NCBI GenBank assembly: GCA_002633005.1
Contig: NMRA01000605.1
Location: 198,478-246,363, forward strand
Reading direction: 5' to 3'
Source of the DNA: Phoronis australis
Taxonomy: Eukaryota; Phoronida; Phoronidae
Length of the DNA stretch: 47,886 nt
The translations under genes were made by a program, and so were the position numbers. The notes under the pieces are model-generated. The model had not been told where the DNA came from. It made no database searches and was given only the letters and a program-made list of their open reading frames with translations. Positions 34,601 through 44,640 of this stretch are shown piece by piece. Within the stretch, counting starts at the first letter, position 1; every line of letters begins with the position of its first letter.

Positions 34601-37600
34601 TTCAATGCACACACTAAGCCCACCTGTTTTAGCTGAGAATTTTATTATTTGAAGATATTTTAAACTTTGTGTGCCTAAAGCTAGAAATAATTGTTTATGA
34701 TCCAAAACAAATGAGTCCCTGACTATTTTCTTGGTTTCACCTCTCCCATGCTTGGCACAGGCACAAACTATTATAATACACGACAAGTAACAGTACTAAT
34801 ATCTATCTAATGTCTATCTATCTGTCTATCTACCTATCTGTCTGTCTGTGTGTCTGCCTTTCTGTCTGTATGTCTGTGTGTCTGCCTGTGTGTATGTCTG
34901 TCTGTGTGTCTGTCTGTCTAACTATCGATCTATCTATCTATCTATCTAATATTATTTATCTATCTATCTACCTAGTACTTACATTTCCTCTACCTCTCCA
35001 TCACACTGGGCTCTAAAGAGGACTAATGGCCAAGGCCCTGATCAAGTGTGTCCACGAAGAATAAGCTACAATCATGCTATATCCACTAGACTGCTGAGAA
35101 AACTACTGTCACAGTGATTGACATGGGATAGACCACGCTATAATTTCCTCTACGAAGACCATGGTGAAAAAGTTAAGACACCATATTTATACTGCTCTGT
35201 ATGTGAACTGCAAATTTTGAACCAGATAACAACAATTTTTTGACTTTTGACAGGAAATTCCAAGCCATCTCAATTTTCACACTACAGTAACGGCAGAGAG
35301 TTGACTAATGCAACTCAAATACTACCTTCACCGAAACTTTTTTCTTGACATCAAAACACACCTACCTGTTTAAGTTTGATTATCTCTTTCTTCAATTTCT
35401 CATTCCCTGCCACAGCTTCCTTCAATTTCTTTCTTGTGTCTAAATCACCGTTTTCGCGTCTCTGTTTTACCAAACCTGTAAAAAACAATGTGATTTGGCT
35501 TGTGACTTCTTTTGATTCCTGCATGGATGGAGACAATACAGGTTTTGGACATGGTGTGTCCACCGCACTCCCACTCTGAGCAACAATGTTCTAATTTTGA
35601 TGAACGAACACCATTGTGCTTAACTCTTGAGCTACAAAGTCTTTTCACCATCCAACTTTCATCTTGACTAGGGCAATATGATATGATATCAATATTTTAA
35701 GGGTCTTAATTTATAGATACCTGTGAAAATGCAGGATGGAAATAAATAAACATGTATGGACCATACTGAAAATAGGCTGAATACTGATTAGGATTGAACC
35801 AAAAAGTAAAACATTCAAGATAATTGCCAAGAATCAAGATCAAAACCATCAGTATTATACCAGTAGGTGTCATTTGAATGTCAGAGTTTCAAAAACATTA
35901 CAGGAGTACTAGATTTTGATAAAAATTTCTTTGTGAGATCGTTGCAAATCAATTTTTAAAGGGCTGAAAACGGTAGTCTTGCTCAAATTGCCAATTTCAA
36001 CCCAGAGCTATTCCTAGCTCCTAGTTATTCATTCATACTTAGCTAGCCTAAATAATAATTATAACATCGTGCTAATGCTGTGCATGGTTACACTGCGCTA
36101 AGAACGAGCAGCGAGGCAATGATTGTTCAATATAAATCTCAGTTGTGCAACGAAGAGGTGGTTATTCAAGTTGATACGGACTATGAGATATCCAATATAT
36201 AGCATGAATTAGTATTTTAAAAGAGCCCCTCCCCATCAACGAAAAGCCCCCTCCACTCAATGGATGACCACACTGGCTGCTTCTCATATAGTATTCGAAG
36301 AAGAATGTGTTGGGGACATGTTGTTGCATAATAAGCTTCGTCACACGATCGAGACACATGAACTGAAAATTAAAGAAAACAATCCATAATGGACTTTATC
36401 GTGACCAGAGTTCTGCTGCTAAAACTATGATTTCCGACTGGGATACATTGTAATTGCATGTACTATCACTAAGAGCTAAAATTCAGAACAAGGTAAGACA
36501 CATTATTGCAGATTGCATATAAACCAATGTTACAAATGGTACCTGTCCAGCAAACCTGGTACATGGTCTCAGTATTAACTAACTACTTACCAGGACTAGA
36601 TTTAGAATCACCAACAGCATTGCTTTGGTCCAGCTTGGAGCGAAGTTCTTTGTTTTCTTTTTTATATGTCTTGATCCTAACTTCTAGCCTTTCAATTTCT
36701 TCCTAAAATGTAACAATAGAGTTGTAACCTCTACCACTATTGTGTCAGAAATCTTCTTAAAATGCAACAACGGAGTTGAAATCTCAATACATTGGTCAGA
36801 AATCTTCCTAAACAGCACAACAGAGACCAAACGATCTTAAAAATGCAACAGCAGATTGATTTAAAATCAATAACTGTCCAGATAACCAAGAAGGTCACTT
36901 ACCGTACATGTTAAACAATGACACCACTAGATATGGATGTAATGCAACAGACTTAGATTATGCACATGTGGAATGATCAAAACTAGAACAGAAGCACTCA
37001 CGAGATTTATATGAAATGTGCTACTGTAGTTTGACAAGCGTGGTTGCCACATTATAATTTGTAACTTGGTCATGACGAATTTCTCTGAGTGACCTTAACT
37101 GTATGTCAGTAATAGACAAGTAGTACAATTCAAGAAGTACAGGTTTCTAAAAATTCTGAACTATATGCAAGACATTTCAACAAGTTTAATGTCAGAAACT
37201 GGAACACTTTTGGCAATGCCAAGTGATGTTTTTGTGACGACCCTAAATTAGACACAATTTCTATACAGAAATTGGAGATGTCACGAAATCATTGCTTACA
37301 ATGACCAACAGTCCGTTTGTTACACTGACGGCTCTAAACTTGACAACGGACAGTCAGGATCAGGAACCTACTTTCCAGACCTTGCAGGTGACAAAAAAGA
37401 AAGCTAAATCTCACTGGGTATCACCGTTACAGTCTTTCAGGCTGAAACTGTCGTCCAACTGGCAAGGGAGCATGAAGCAGTCCTTGGTAACAATTGAAGG
37501 AACTCTTCATACTCTCAGACAGCCACGCAGCTATTAAAGCTCTAACTAAGCCCAAGATCAACTCCTGTTGTGTCCAGGCCTGTGTAAAAAAAGCTTAACC

Positions 37601-40600
37601 ACCAGCTAATCGAACTGTTTATGTGAACTGGGTTAAAGCCCATGTTGGCATTGACGGTAACGAAGCTGCTGACAAACTTGCAAAAGAAGGAGCAAGTGCT
37701 CCCTGTTTTGTACCACAACCTTGCATACCAGTTACCTATAGGTGCTGCACGGCAAAGGTAAGACACTGGGTGCGCAAACTGTCAGTGGATGCATTGGGAA
37801 AGCTCTCTGCCTGCAGACAAACTAAACAACTTTTTTCCAAGTGCTATTGAACCAAAAGGTTCAAAGGAACTGTTGTGTTTAGATAGACTTGCTATAAGAC
37901 AGCTGATCCAGGTTATTACTGGTTACTGCAAATTAGCTTTGGCACCTGACATCACAGGCCACATGGCATGTTCATTGTGTCCCAACTGTGGCTTAGAGGC
38001 CTAGACTCATCAACACCTGGTGAAGATTTGCCCTGCCTACAATAGACTCCCTAATCTACTGATGGACACATAACCTGCTGCCTGGTTAGTTAATACAGGT
38101 TTAATAGTCTTTCCGTACTTCTGAAACAAACAGGCAGATTGGAAGATTTCACCCATGAGGAATCCGGTGATGTCGTGTCGCCATGAGTTATAATCACTCA
38201 GGTGATTAGTGTAATGGGCCCGGCCTTGTGGCCTAAACACGCCTGACGTACCGCAAAAGGCATCAGGCCACCTGCACTCTTTCTTTTTAAAGACATTTCA
38301 ATGTAACAGTCTTACATCATCTTAAATGCATCATAGCTTTATAGACAAAGTATAAAATCTTGAAAACTTTTAACTGTCATTCTTTGGGTATTACCATGAA
38401 TTTATGATATTTAATAACATATAATAACAGACAGGTTTCAAACACATGTTTCAAAATCCTGATCTTTTTTCTTTCAGCACATACCCAGTATGAACATACT
38501 GTCTGGCAGACAATGCCCAGTTCCTCCTAAGTTCACAACTCATAATTTACACTTGCCTCGTATTCTTTATACAGCAGGTCAAATCTTGCTTTCCTTAGCT
38601 CAGGGTTAGAGAATTTCACATCACTTTCTTGATGTGCAAGGCCACCTACAAGGCGTCATTTCAGATAGACTAGGTCAACATAAAAACAATTACAAATTAA
38701 TACAAAAATTCCTTGTTACCACATAGCAAGAGCTGAATTGGTATTCCAATTTGTTAATAGTTATCTTCATCCTGGAATTTACATGGAACTTTCGATTTCT
38801 GAATCACTTCACCGCAGCAACTTGGTTGCTTCACAGTTGTTAAAGGGCAAAACTCAATTCATAACATAACTTCAAATGCCGCATCTATCTCAGAAGATGA
38901 TCACTCGTGATTTTACTATGTATTACAAAATAGACACTATTCTTGACAGAGGGATATCGATAGGCAGTGATCAAAATAGCAATGAAAACACCAATGTACT
39001 ATTGCCAGCATTGAAATACTACAATGCAAAAACCAAACATTGACATTATCTTACAGATGAATTAATTATTACTATGTTCACTTTCTTGCACAAAGACAAT
39101 CAAAGTAAAACATCTTGAGCTCTTCAACTTGTCTTGGATGCATCTAGTGTCTGCAGAGAAGTTCCTCAATCCAAAAAAGTATCTTTTCTCATGTGCAGTT
39201 TAGTAATTGCCACGAGACATGTTCACTAGTGAGAGTTGGATGCATACAAAAAACATGAGAGTGGCGAAGATGAAATAATATCCCATGAGACATTATTCTG
39301 CGGAATAATGTCGAGTGGGATGTCATGTCATCTATGTCAATCGAGGCATGTTTTGAATTTATGTCATACGCTTCAAATTCTTAAGTCTCTTTCAGTTTTT
39401 CACAAGAATTTTTAAATAGTTCACCTAGACTGTTCACGTTGTAGGTCACATCTATGTAAACTATGTACTTGCGTGTTAGGTTACAAGTTTTCGATAGTAG
39501 ATAGTAAAAGAGAGTTAAACAAAGATGGAAATAATGGTAATTGTGCATCGAACTTGTAACACATCCTGAAGAACAACAATATTAAACATTGTATTTGCTG
39601 AGCAATCGGCGCCTGAGATGCAGACCATATGATATTTAGCAAATAAAACTGATACAGGAGTGTCATATAAATTAACAGTTTTGTACCAAATGTTATGTTT
39701 GGGACCTGATTGCATTATGAGTTTTATTTATATGGCTGCAATTTTATTGCTCTAAATTATTTTGAGAAACTAACAATGTCAAGTTGACATTGACCTAACT
39801 TTTGAACTTTCCATGTCAGAGGGCACTGTTAAATTAGTCCCGGGGATGCAATACGGAAAACAATTATCACATGGCCCTAGGCTCGTGCTAGACTTTTAAA
39901 GGTGTTAGCCAAAATGGCTCATGCACTTGAAAACTTAAAGCCATTTTCAAAAATTATTAGCCTCCCAACCCACGCAATTGATAAAAAACACAGTTACATA
40001 GATCAAACATTTTATTTTTCACGTTATGCACAGGTACTTTTCATAATGTACTACGAGAAAAGACATTTGCCCTAAAAAACAAATGATGAACATTCCAAGG
40101 TCATATAGTAAGCTAATAAGTTGGAGGGGATGTCAGCCAACATGGTTTTTATTATGCCCTAAAAAGTTTGGGTAGAGGTTCCGCTTATACACGAGTTTAC
40201 TGTGTACGCCGGCCACAAGGCATTTAAATGGTCTTGGCCTTAAAAAATTGGCCAGGGATTCCCCCCTATACCCGGTTTTACGACGAGGGTACTCCAGCCA
40301 TGTGGGCATTTTGATGAGCAAGACATTTAGGTCCAAAATGTTAACATAACTTGGTGATCACGATGTAGAATTTCCCCCCCACCCCAAAAAATTACCCTCT
40401 CAGAAGACACAAGTCAGGCACCTTTCCTCTCGGATAATCAAAGGCAGTACTTTTACAGTTGCTACACTTAGCGAGCTGACTAGGCACAACATGTTACGTA
40501 TTTTGATTTAAAGATTGATAACAAAGTAGTTCTTCCTGGCAATGTCCGCACTTTTTACTCCTTGAAATGAAAACTTGTCAGTGTCAAGTCTCAAACAATA

Positions 40601-43189
40601 TTTGACATGAAAAATTGTTCGCTGAAAGTTGGTAAAGTTAGTAATGAATTAGGAGAGATTCATGTAATATGAAAATAATAAATTTAATCATTCATATAAA
40701 TTACAAGTTCTGATTACAGCTTAACTCGGTTCAGTTTTATCCAACAGGTAATTTAATACCATCAAGTCGTGAATGCAAAAAGTTATTGGGAGACAGGGTC
40801 GCATTTGCTGACGAAATAGTCTTCTATTCGTTGTTTTGACATTGTCACTTGCAGATGACAAGCCGCAGCACCTACACAGGATCTTGCTATGAAATGAGAA
40901 ATTGCCATTATCAAGAGTTGCTAACACCCCCACTGTACAGTTGAACATTTTGTTGTGGTAAAAGAGTCAAGAATAATTTCAGGGGGAGTGACTGACATGA
41001 AATGAAACATTGTCTTGGTATTTTTAGGACTAAGAATCGGAGTAAGAATGTCGTTTGTGGGTTTGTGGTGCGACTTGATTCAAGCTAATTGTGAATCCAC
41101 ACGCGAGTAAGTTTCCCGAAATAAATTTTTATTGTCAAGTTGCGAAGGCATTTGTCAAGTTGGTGAATGGACTTAGCTATGTCATCGCTAGTGACGCTCA
41201 GAAGTCACCAATGGGGAGCCGGCGAGCATTTGGCGCGAGCCTCGTGGCCATAATGCACTCGACTTATTCAATGCATATGGGAAAAAGCAAGACTAGAAAA
41301 TTCAAACTTACCAATGACTGGGCGGCAAGGATTATCTGGAGTAATTTCCACTCTACACGCTGGACACTGCTGGTTCCGTAGTAGCCACACATCCATACAA
41401 GACCGACAGAACACATGGTTATTGGGGCAGAGGACAGGCTGCTTAACCTGAAATCATTAAGGGTAATGTTGCAAAGCAGATCGACTGATGTCAATACCGT
41501 ACATTCACCGAAGTACACTACATCATAAATTGATTGAATGGCACATGATGAGCAGAGACATGTGACATAGAAATTTTCTTGTGAGAAAAGCAAGTTCACG
41601 CAAGTTTTTGCAAGCTATCGACATACAGTTACAAGCGATGTAGGAGATAACACTGACGAGCTTTACTTAGGTGTGTTTTGTGCACCCATGAAACTTGACT
41701 GGCAGAGTTGCCACTACCCCAGCACTGGTTACCCAATATCGTATTCGCCCTCATAAGCGCCCAGGGCGCTTATAAAAATTCACTTCAGGAAGGGGGGGAG
41801 CGCTTATTACACATAGTGTACCTAATTATCAGAAAGACCCTAAATATCGGACATAACGAAAAATCTTACTTGAAGCATAATTTGAGAAATAGATGACACC
41901 AATTTTTGTTAAACTGTAATGCATTCAATGTCCGGCACTGGTCTCGTTTTGATTTCACCAAGAGAGGGCGCAATACAGACCCCCAAGTTGGCCTAAAATG
42001 GATGATCGCATAAATCGGTTACAAAAGTTGAAAACAAAATCTGTTTCCACAATGAAATCGTCTCATTGGACTGACATTATGTCACTATTTCATTTTTTCA
42101 TTTGTTTTTAAACTCAAGTCAAACCCCGGCCGCGCACGTGCGTGTGTCATAGCAAGAAGGCAAAGAGATACTAAAAACTTCACTGAGTTTGACCTGCTTT
42201 AGTCAGCTGCACTGATTCATCGAAACGACTGGTGCTGTCATCAGATTTCATGTTATGAATAATTTTACTGCGAATGGAGCTGTCTTTTAGCAGCATATAT
42301 GTCAAAACATTTGAGCTGAAATTTGGCTACAAGGTGCCCGCGGCCATTACTTGGTTAGTCAGTTTTCTGCGGTGTGGCGTATGGGGGAACATGGTGTCCG
42401 ATATTTAGGTTCTCCGAAGGTTTGCTAGTTGTGTTTTTTAAAGATCAGTCAGAACATAAACGTGGCCTTTGGTGACAAGATATAGTAACAGAACCATTCT
42501 TCAGGGGTCAAGTCTTTATTTCAGAAAAGAATTTAGAACAATCCGTAGTATTTACAAATTTCAATTAAATATAATGCAAAATGTGCCAAAACATCCGACA
42601 TAAAGGTCGCTTGACAACAGATGCTACTTGAATCCTTCGAGACATTCAAAGCCTCATTCTCAGAAGAAGTCTGGCTGTCATGTTTGATCAGCGGCCAACT
42701 AGCTATTAAGCATCGGCCATCGTGTTCCGAGTCCAGCCAACTAGTTTTTTGGGTGAGGTAATCGGTAATCACATTTTGAACTTCGTCTTCAGACAACACG
42801 TTTGATCAAAGCTAGGCCAATGGGTTTTGCAGTCCATTGATGACTTGTTTTAAAGTCCGGGCAAGTGGTGTTGAAGTCTAACCAATTGTTGATTCCCCCT
42901 TGTACTGTCAGTGCCAGCTATTAAAACCGTCTAAACCAGGCGAGCTCAGCTGGCACAGACAGTCAGCCACGCTAAAAGGTGGCAGCACAAGGCTGCAGGC
43001 AATCACTGGGTGTTCAGTGAAATTATTCAGTGTCCAGAGGAAACAGGTTCTGTAAATGACGGACCGCTATATGCGAACAGATCACAGACAGTGTTTACAA
43101 GTAAACTTTACCTTTCCAAGGCAAACAGAACATGCAATTGGGAGGGTAAATGCAACTGTTGCATTCGCTTGTTCACTTCTATCCGCCAT
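28606..43189 (-). CDS. OBI1: ORC ubiquitin ligase 1 (RNF219) orthologue, 7 exons, 811 aa
   Basis: Minus-strand exons: 43189-43112, 41447-41312, 38645-38557, 36702-36591, 35475-35366, 31975-31887, 30427-28606 (stop TAA). Phases match at all junctions (0, 1, 0, 1, 0, 2). Residues 20-57 form a C3HC4 RING: C20, C23, C33, H37, C40, C43, C54, C57, in the context PIACSVCLGK and ACRVEITPDNPC. Residues 90-260 are coiled coil (LRKARFDLLYKEYE, ANRSPQRYGRYTMAALQ, ALERSDEYVEELQEENERLK), all as in vertebrate OBI1/RNF219. The remaining ~540 residues are Ser/Asn-rich and look disordered, with an RRSAKSSSNFNFGF-type basic patch. The family is an E3 that ubiquitylates ORC at replication origins in human cells. 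Intron 3 has a GC donor (GCAAGT). The last exon carries most of the protein. Human OBI1 is about 726 aa. Introns host a LINE relic and a TIR element. Confidence 0.95.
30428..31886. other. Last intron (6) of OBI1, nothing else seen
   Basis: AT-rich intron with GTAAAG donor (31886) and TTGTAG acceptor (30428). No coding signal or recognised repeat inside. Confidence 0.4.
33401..33460 (-). repeat. Antisense fragment of the AGTGGCARTTTT repeat
   Basis: On the minus strand CTCCTAGTGGCAGTTTTG is followed by a T9 tract and TGTGCCC, matching 16556-16770 and 47825-47860. It lies in intron 5 of OBI1. Confidence 0.45.
33858..34304 (+). other. Open frame of 148 codons, possibly a LINE linker remnant
   Basis: The frame opens at GTG directly after a stop codon, so no natural start is seen; internal ATGs occur. 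Residues around 98-122 (FEDANGFKTDNAHFADELNNFF) resemble the segment between endonuclease and reverse transcriptase of LINEs, where ADELNxFF-like strings are common. No catalytic motif of reverse transcriptase follows. It lies antisense in intron 5 of OBI1. It could equally be chance in AT-rich DNA. Confidence 0.3.
34800..34975 (+). repeat. Compound TCTA/TCTG microsatellite
   Basis: About 175 bases of TCTA, TCTG, TGTG and TATG tetramers, purest at 34929-34948 (TCTA repeats). It produces long artificial open frames of Leu/Ser/Val/Cys repeats. It lies in intron 5 of OBI1. Confidence 0.95.
37195..38290 (+). pseudogene. Non-LTR retrotransposon 3' relic with RNase H domain
   Basis: Three frames together give CYTDGSKLDNGQSGSGTYF (37320-37376, first catalytic Asp), a FQAETV segment (about 37440, the Glu), NWVKAHVGIDGNEAADKLA (37625-37683, the His and last Asp) and a downstream Cys/His array (CSLCPNC... 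HQHLVKIC, 37972-38032). That is an RNase H domain followed by the C-terminal zinc-binding region found in I/R1/Jockey-type LINEs. The end (38210-38275) contains GGCCCGGCCTTGTGGCC and a terminal T/A stretch. Reverse transcriptase and endonuclease are missing, and several stops and frameshifts break the frame. It is antisense to OBI1, in its third intron, and does not disturb the host splice sites. Confidence 0.82.
39280..39321. repeat. Hairpin with 19-bp arms
   Basis: ATCCCATGAGACATTATTC and GAATAATGTCGAGTGGGAT pair with three mismatches around TGCG. It lies in intron 2 of OBI1. It could be a small foldback element or a structured intron segment; there is no further evidence for either. Confidence 0.55.
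40150..40320 (+). repeat. Diverged tandem duplication, ~78-bp unit
   Basis: CCCTAAAAAGTTTGGGTAGA with TTCCGCTTATACACGAGTTT (from 40157) is repeated in altered form as GCCTTAAAAAATTGGCCAGG with TTCCCCCCTATACCCGGTTT (from 40236). The similarity is clear in phase but low. It lies in intron 2 of OBI1. Confidence 0.4.
41740..41807 (+). repeat. AAGCGCCC/GGGCGCTT repeat interrupted by the TIR element
   Basis: CTCATAAGCGCCCAGGGCGC is a near-perfect palindrome (AAGCGCCC then GGGCGCTT). After about 30 bases comes GGGGGGGAGCGCTTATTA. The next TIR element begins at once, so it appears to have inserted into or beside this older repeat. Confidence 0.45.
41808..42616 (+). mobile_element. Non-autonomous TIR element, copy 2 (809 bp)
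   Basis: Colinear with 9275-10102, with small indels and scattered substitutions. The right end here has lost the inner GATAATTAGG (it reads CCGACATAAAGGTCGCTTGACA), so the terminal inverted repeat is clearer in copy 1. It lies in intron 1 of OBI1, between the two RING exons. No coding frame is shared intact with copy 1. Confidence 0.75.
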
Positions 43190-44140
43190 TGCGTTTGGGC
43201 CAAGTTCATTTTAAGGACCATAGGGGTCGCGAATATAAATTAATGCGCTTTTTACATTTTTTTCACAGAAAAAGCAACCGTTTTTTGGAAGGTTCAAGCA
43301 TTGAGTTAAAGCAACTTTGACTTTAATAACAAAAAATGCCACGGATTCAACTATAAGCTGAAAGTATATTACTTGGGATCAACTTCCTGTTTTCCAAGAT
43401 TTCGCGGCGTACTTGAAAAGTGTGTTGCCTGTTGAAGTTCTCTATGAGAGTTAACCAGTTAAGACAGTGTCATTTATGGACTGGAAAACGTCCATTTTAT
43501 CCCACTGGTTTTTAGTAGGGATTGGAGTAGTAATATCATGTGCATACGCCATTCCAGAAATAGGGGTAAAAGGAGGTGAGATTTCAATTTGGTGTAGCCT
43601 ACCTGCACTACACACCGAGGGTGAGGCGTGAACGTACAAGCTTGTCAGTTGGCATACCCATCGATCTTCTTTACCCTTTAGTAGGCCTAACTGATTACAT
43701 TGTTGTAAACGTGATTAAATCCTCCTCTAGTGATGCACATTGGCGTAGTTGCTGTGGTGACCACTTGTCACAGACGCAGCAACTGTCCTCATCTCCCGCC
43801 TCTGCCGAGTCCTCAGACCTCAGTGCTGACACTTTCTAACTGTGAAGCATGTGATGGCTTTAATCCTGATGAACTTGGTTCTTTGTACGGTAAAGTCGCG
43901 CAATTTTGGGACACTCAAAATTAATTCCAATAGAAAAAAGTTCATACTTGGACGAATCTCGCGAAACATCATTTTTGTGGTGTCCGAATTTGGCGGACCT
44001 CCAAATTTGGGTTTCAGTAGTGTTCGAATTTCGTGGGTGTACATTATTTTGATGTGCGGTCGTAGTATCAACATTGCTGGCTCGGTCATTTGAAAGCAGT
44101 ATAATTGCTGGTCAATGGGACTCAAACGATCTGCGCGATT
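43190..44140. other. OBI1 upstream region, no confident gene
   Basis: The OBI1 promoter should lie just above 43189. No TATA box at a fixed distance stands out. Minus-strand 43451-43560 has an open frame ending WDKMDVFQSINDTVLTG, and plus-strand 43576-43839 has one of 87 codons. Neither has a domain or clear exon borders, so neither is called. Confidence 0.35.
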
Positions 44141-44640
44141 AATTTTTGAAAAACTGGCTTTCCCAATAAGAAATGTGCGTTGTTGACGCATCAAGAACGT
44201 TTCCGACAAGTGTTGGTTCTTCTTTTCAAAAATGCGCTTTCTCAATATGAAATATTCGGCTTGCTGCTCAAAAACCTTTCTCGGCAAATGACAGAATTTT
44301 TTCAAAAATGCACTATCTCATTTGAAATATCGGGCTGCGTTGTGAAAAAAGAGTGTTCCTGGTTACTAATATGAGCTTTCCAATGAGTGGGTCTGGTTTG
44401 CGTTGTTGACACACATGAAATGTTCGAGACAACTGATTATCTTTTGTAAAAAATGTGTTTTCTCAATAAAAATGTCGAGTTTACAATTTGTCAACGCACA
44501 AAGAGCACCCAGATAAACGCTTTTTTCAATGTGGTTTCCTAATAAAAAGCTGGACTTACGTCTTCGACGCACAAAGAGGGTTCCCGACCATCAAAACGTG
44601 CGCTTTCTCAATTTTTAACGAATTTTGCGTTGAAACGGGC
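44141..44640 (+). repeat. Degenerate minisatellite, ~70-80-bp unit, about 7 copies
   Basis: Each unit contains in order a TTTTTCAAAAATGCGCTTTC-like start, CTCAATA(T/A)GAAAT, GTCG/TCGG, then GTTGTTGACGCAC and AAAGAG(G/C)GTTCCCGAC. Starts fall near 44141, 44222, 44294, 44369, 44449, 44520 and 44597. Divergence between units is high, so the array is old. It gives several short false open frames. Confidence 0.65.

Noticed and set aside
34800-34975. CRISPR-like array
   Set aside because: The repeats are simple tetramers without spacers, and the genome is eukaryotic.
34810-35016. Leu/Ser/Cys-rich repetitive protein
   Set aside because: It is the translation of a TCTA/TCTG microsatellite.
43451-43639. 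Exon of a further minus-strand gene ending WDKMDVFQSINDTVLTG
   Set aside because: The peptide looks plausible, but I found no acceptor with a matching upstream exon and no family resemblance.
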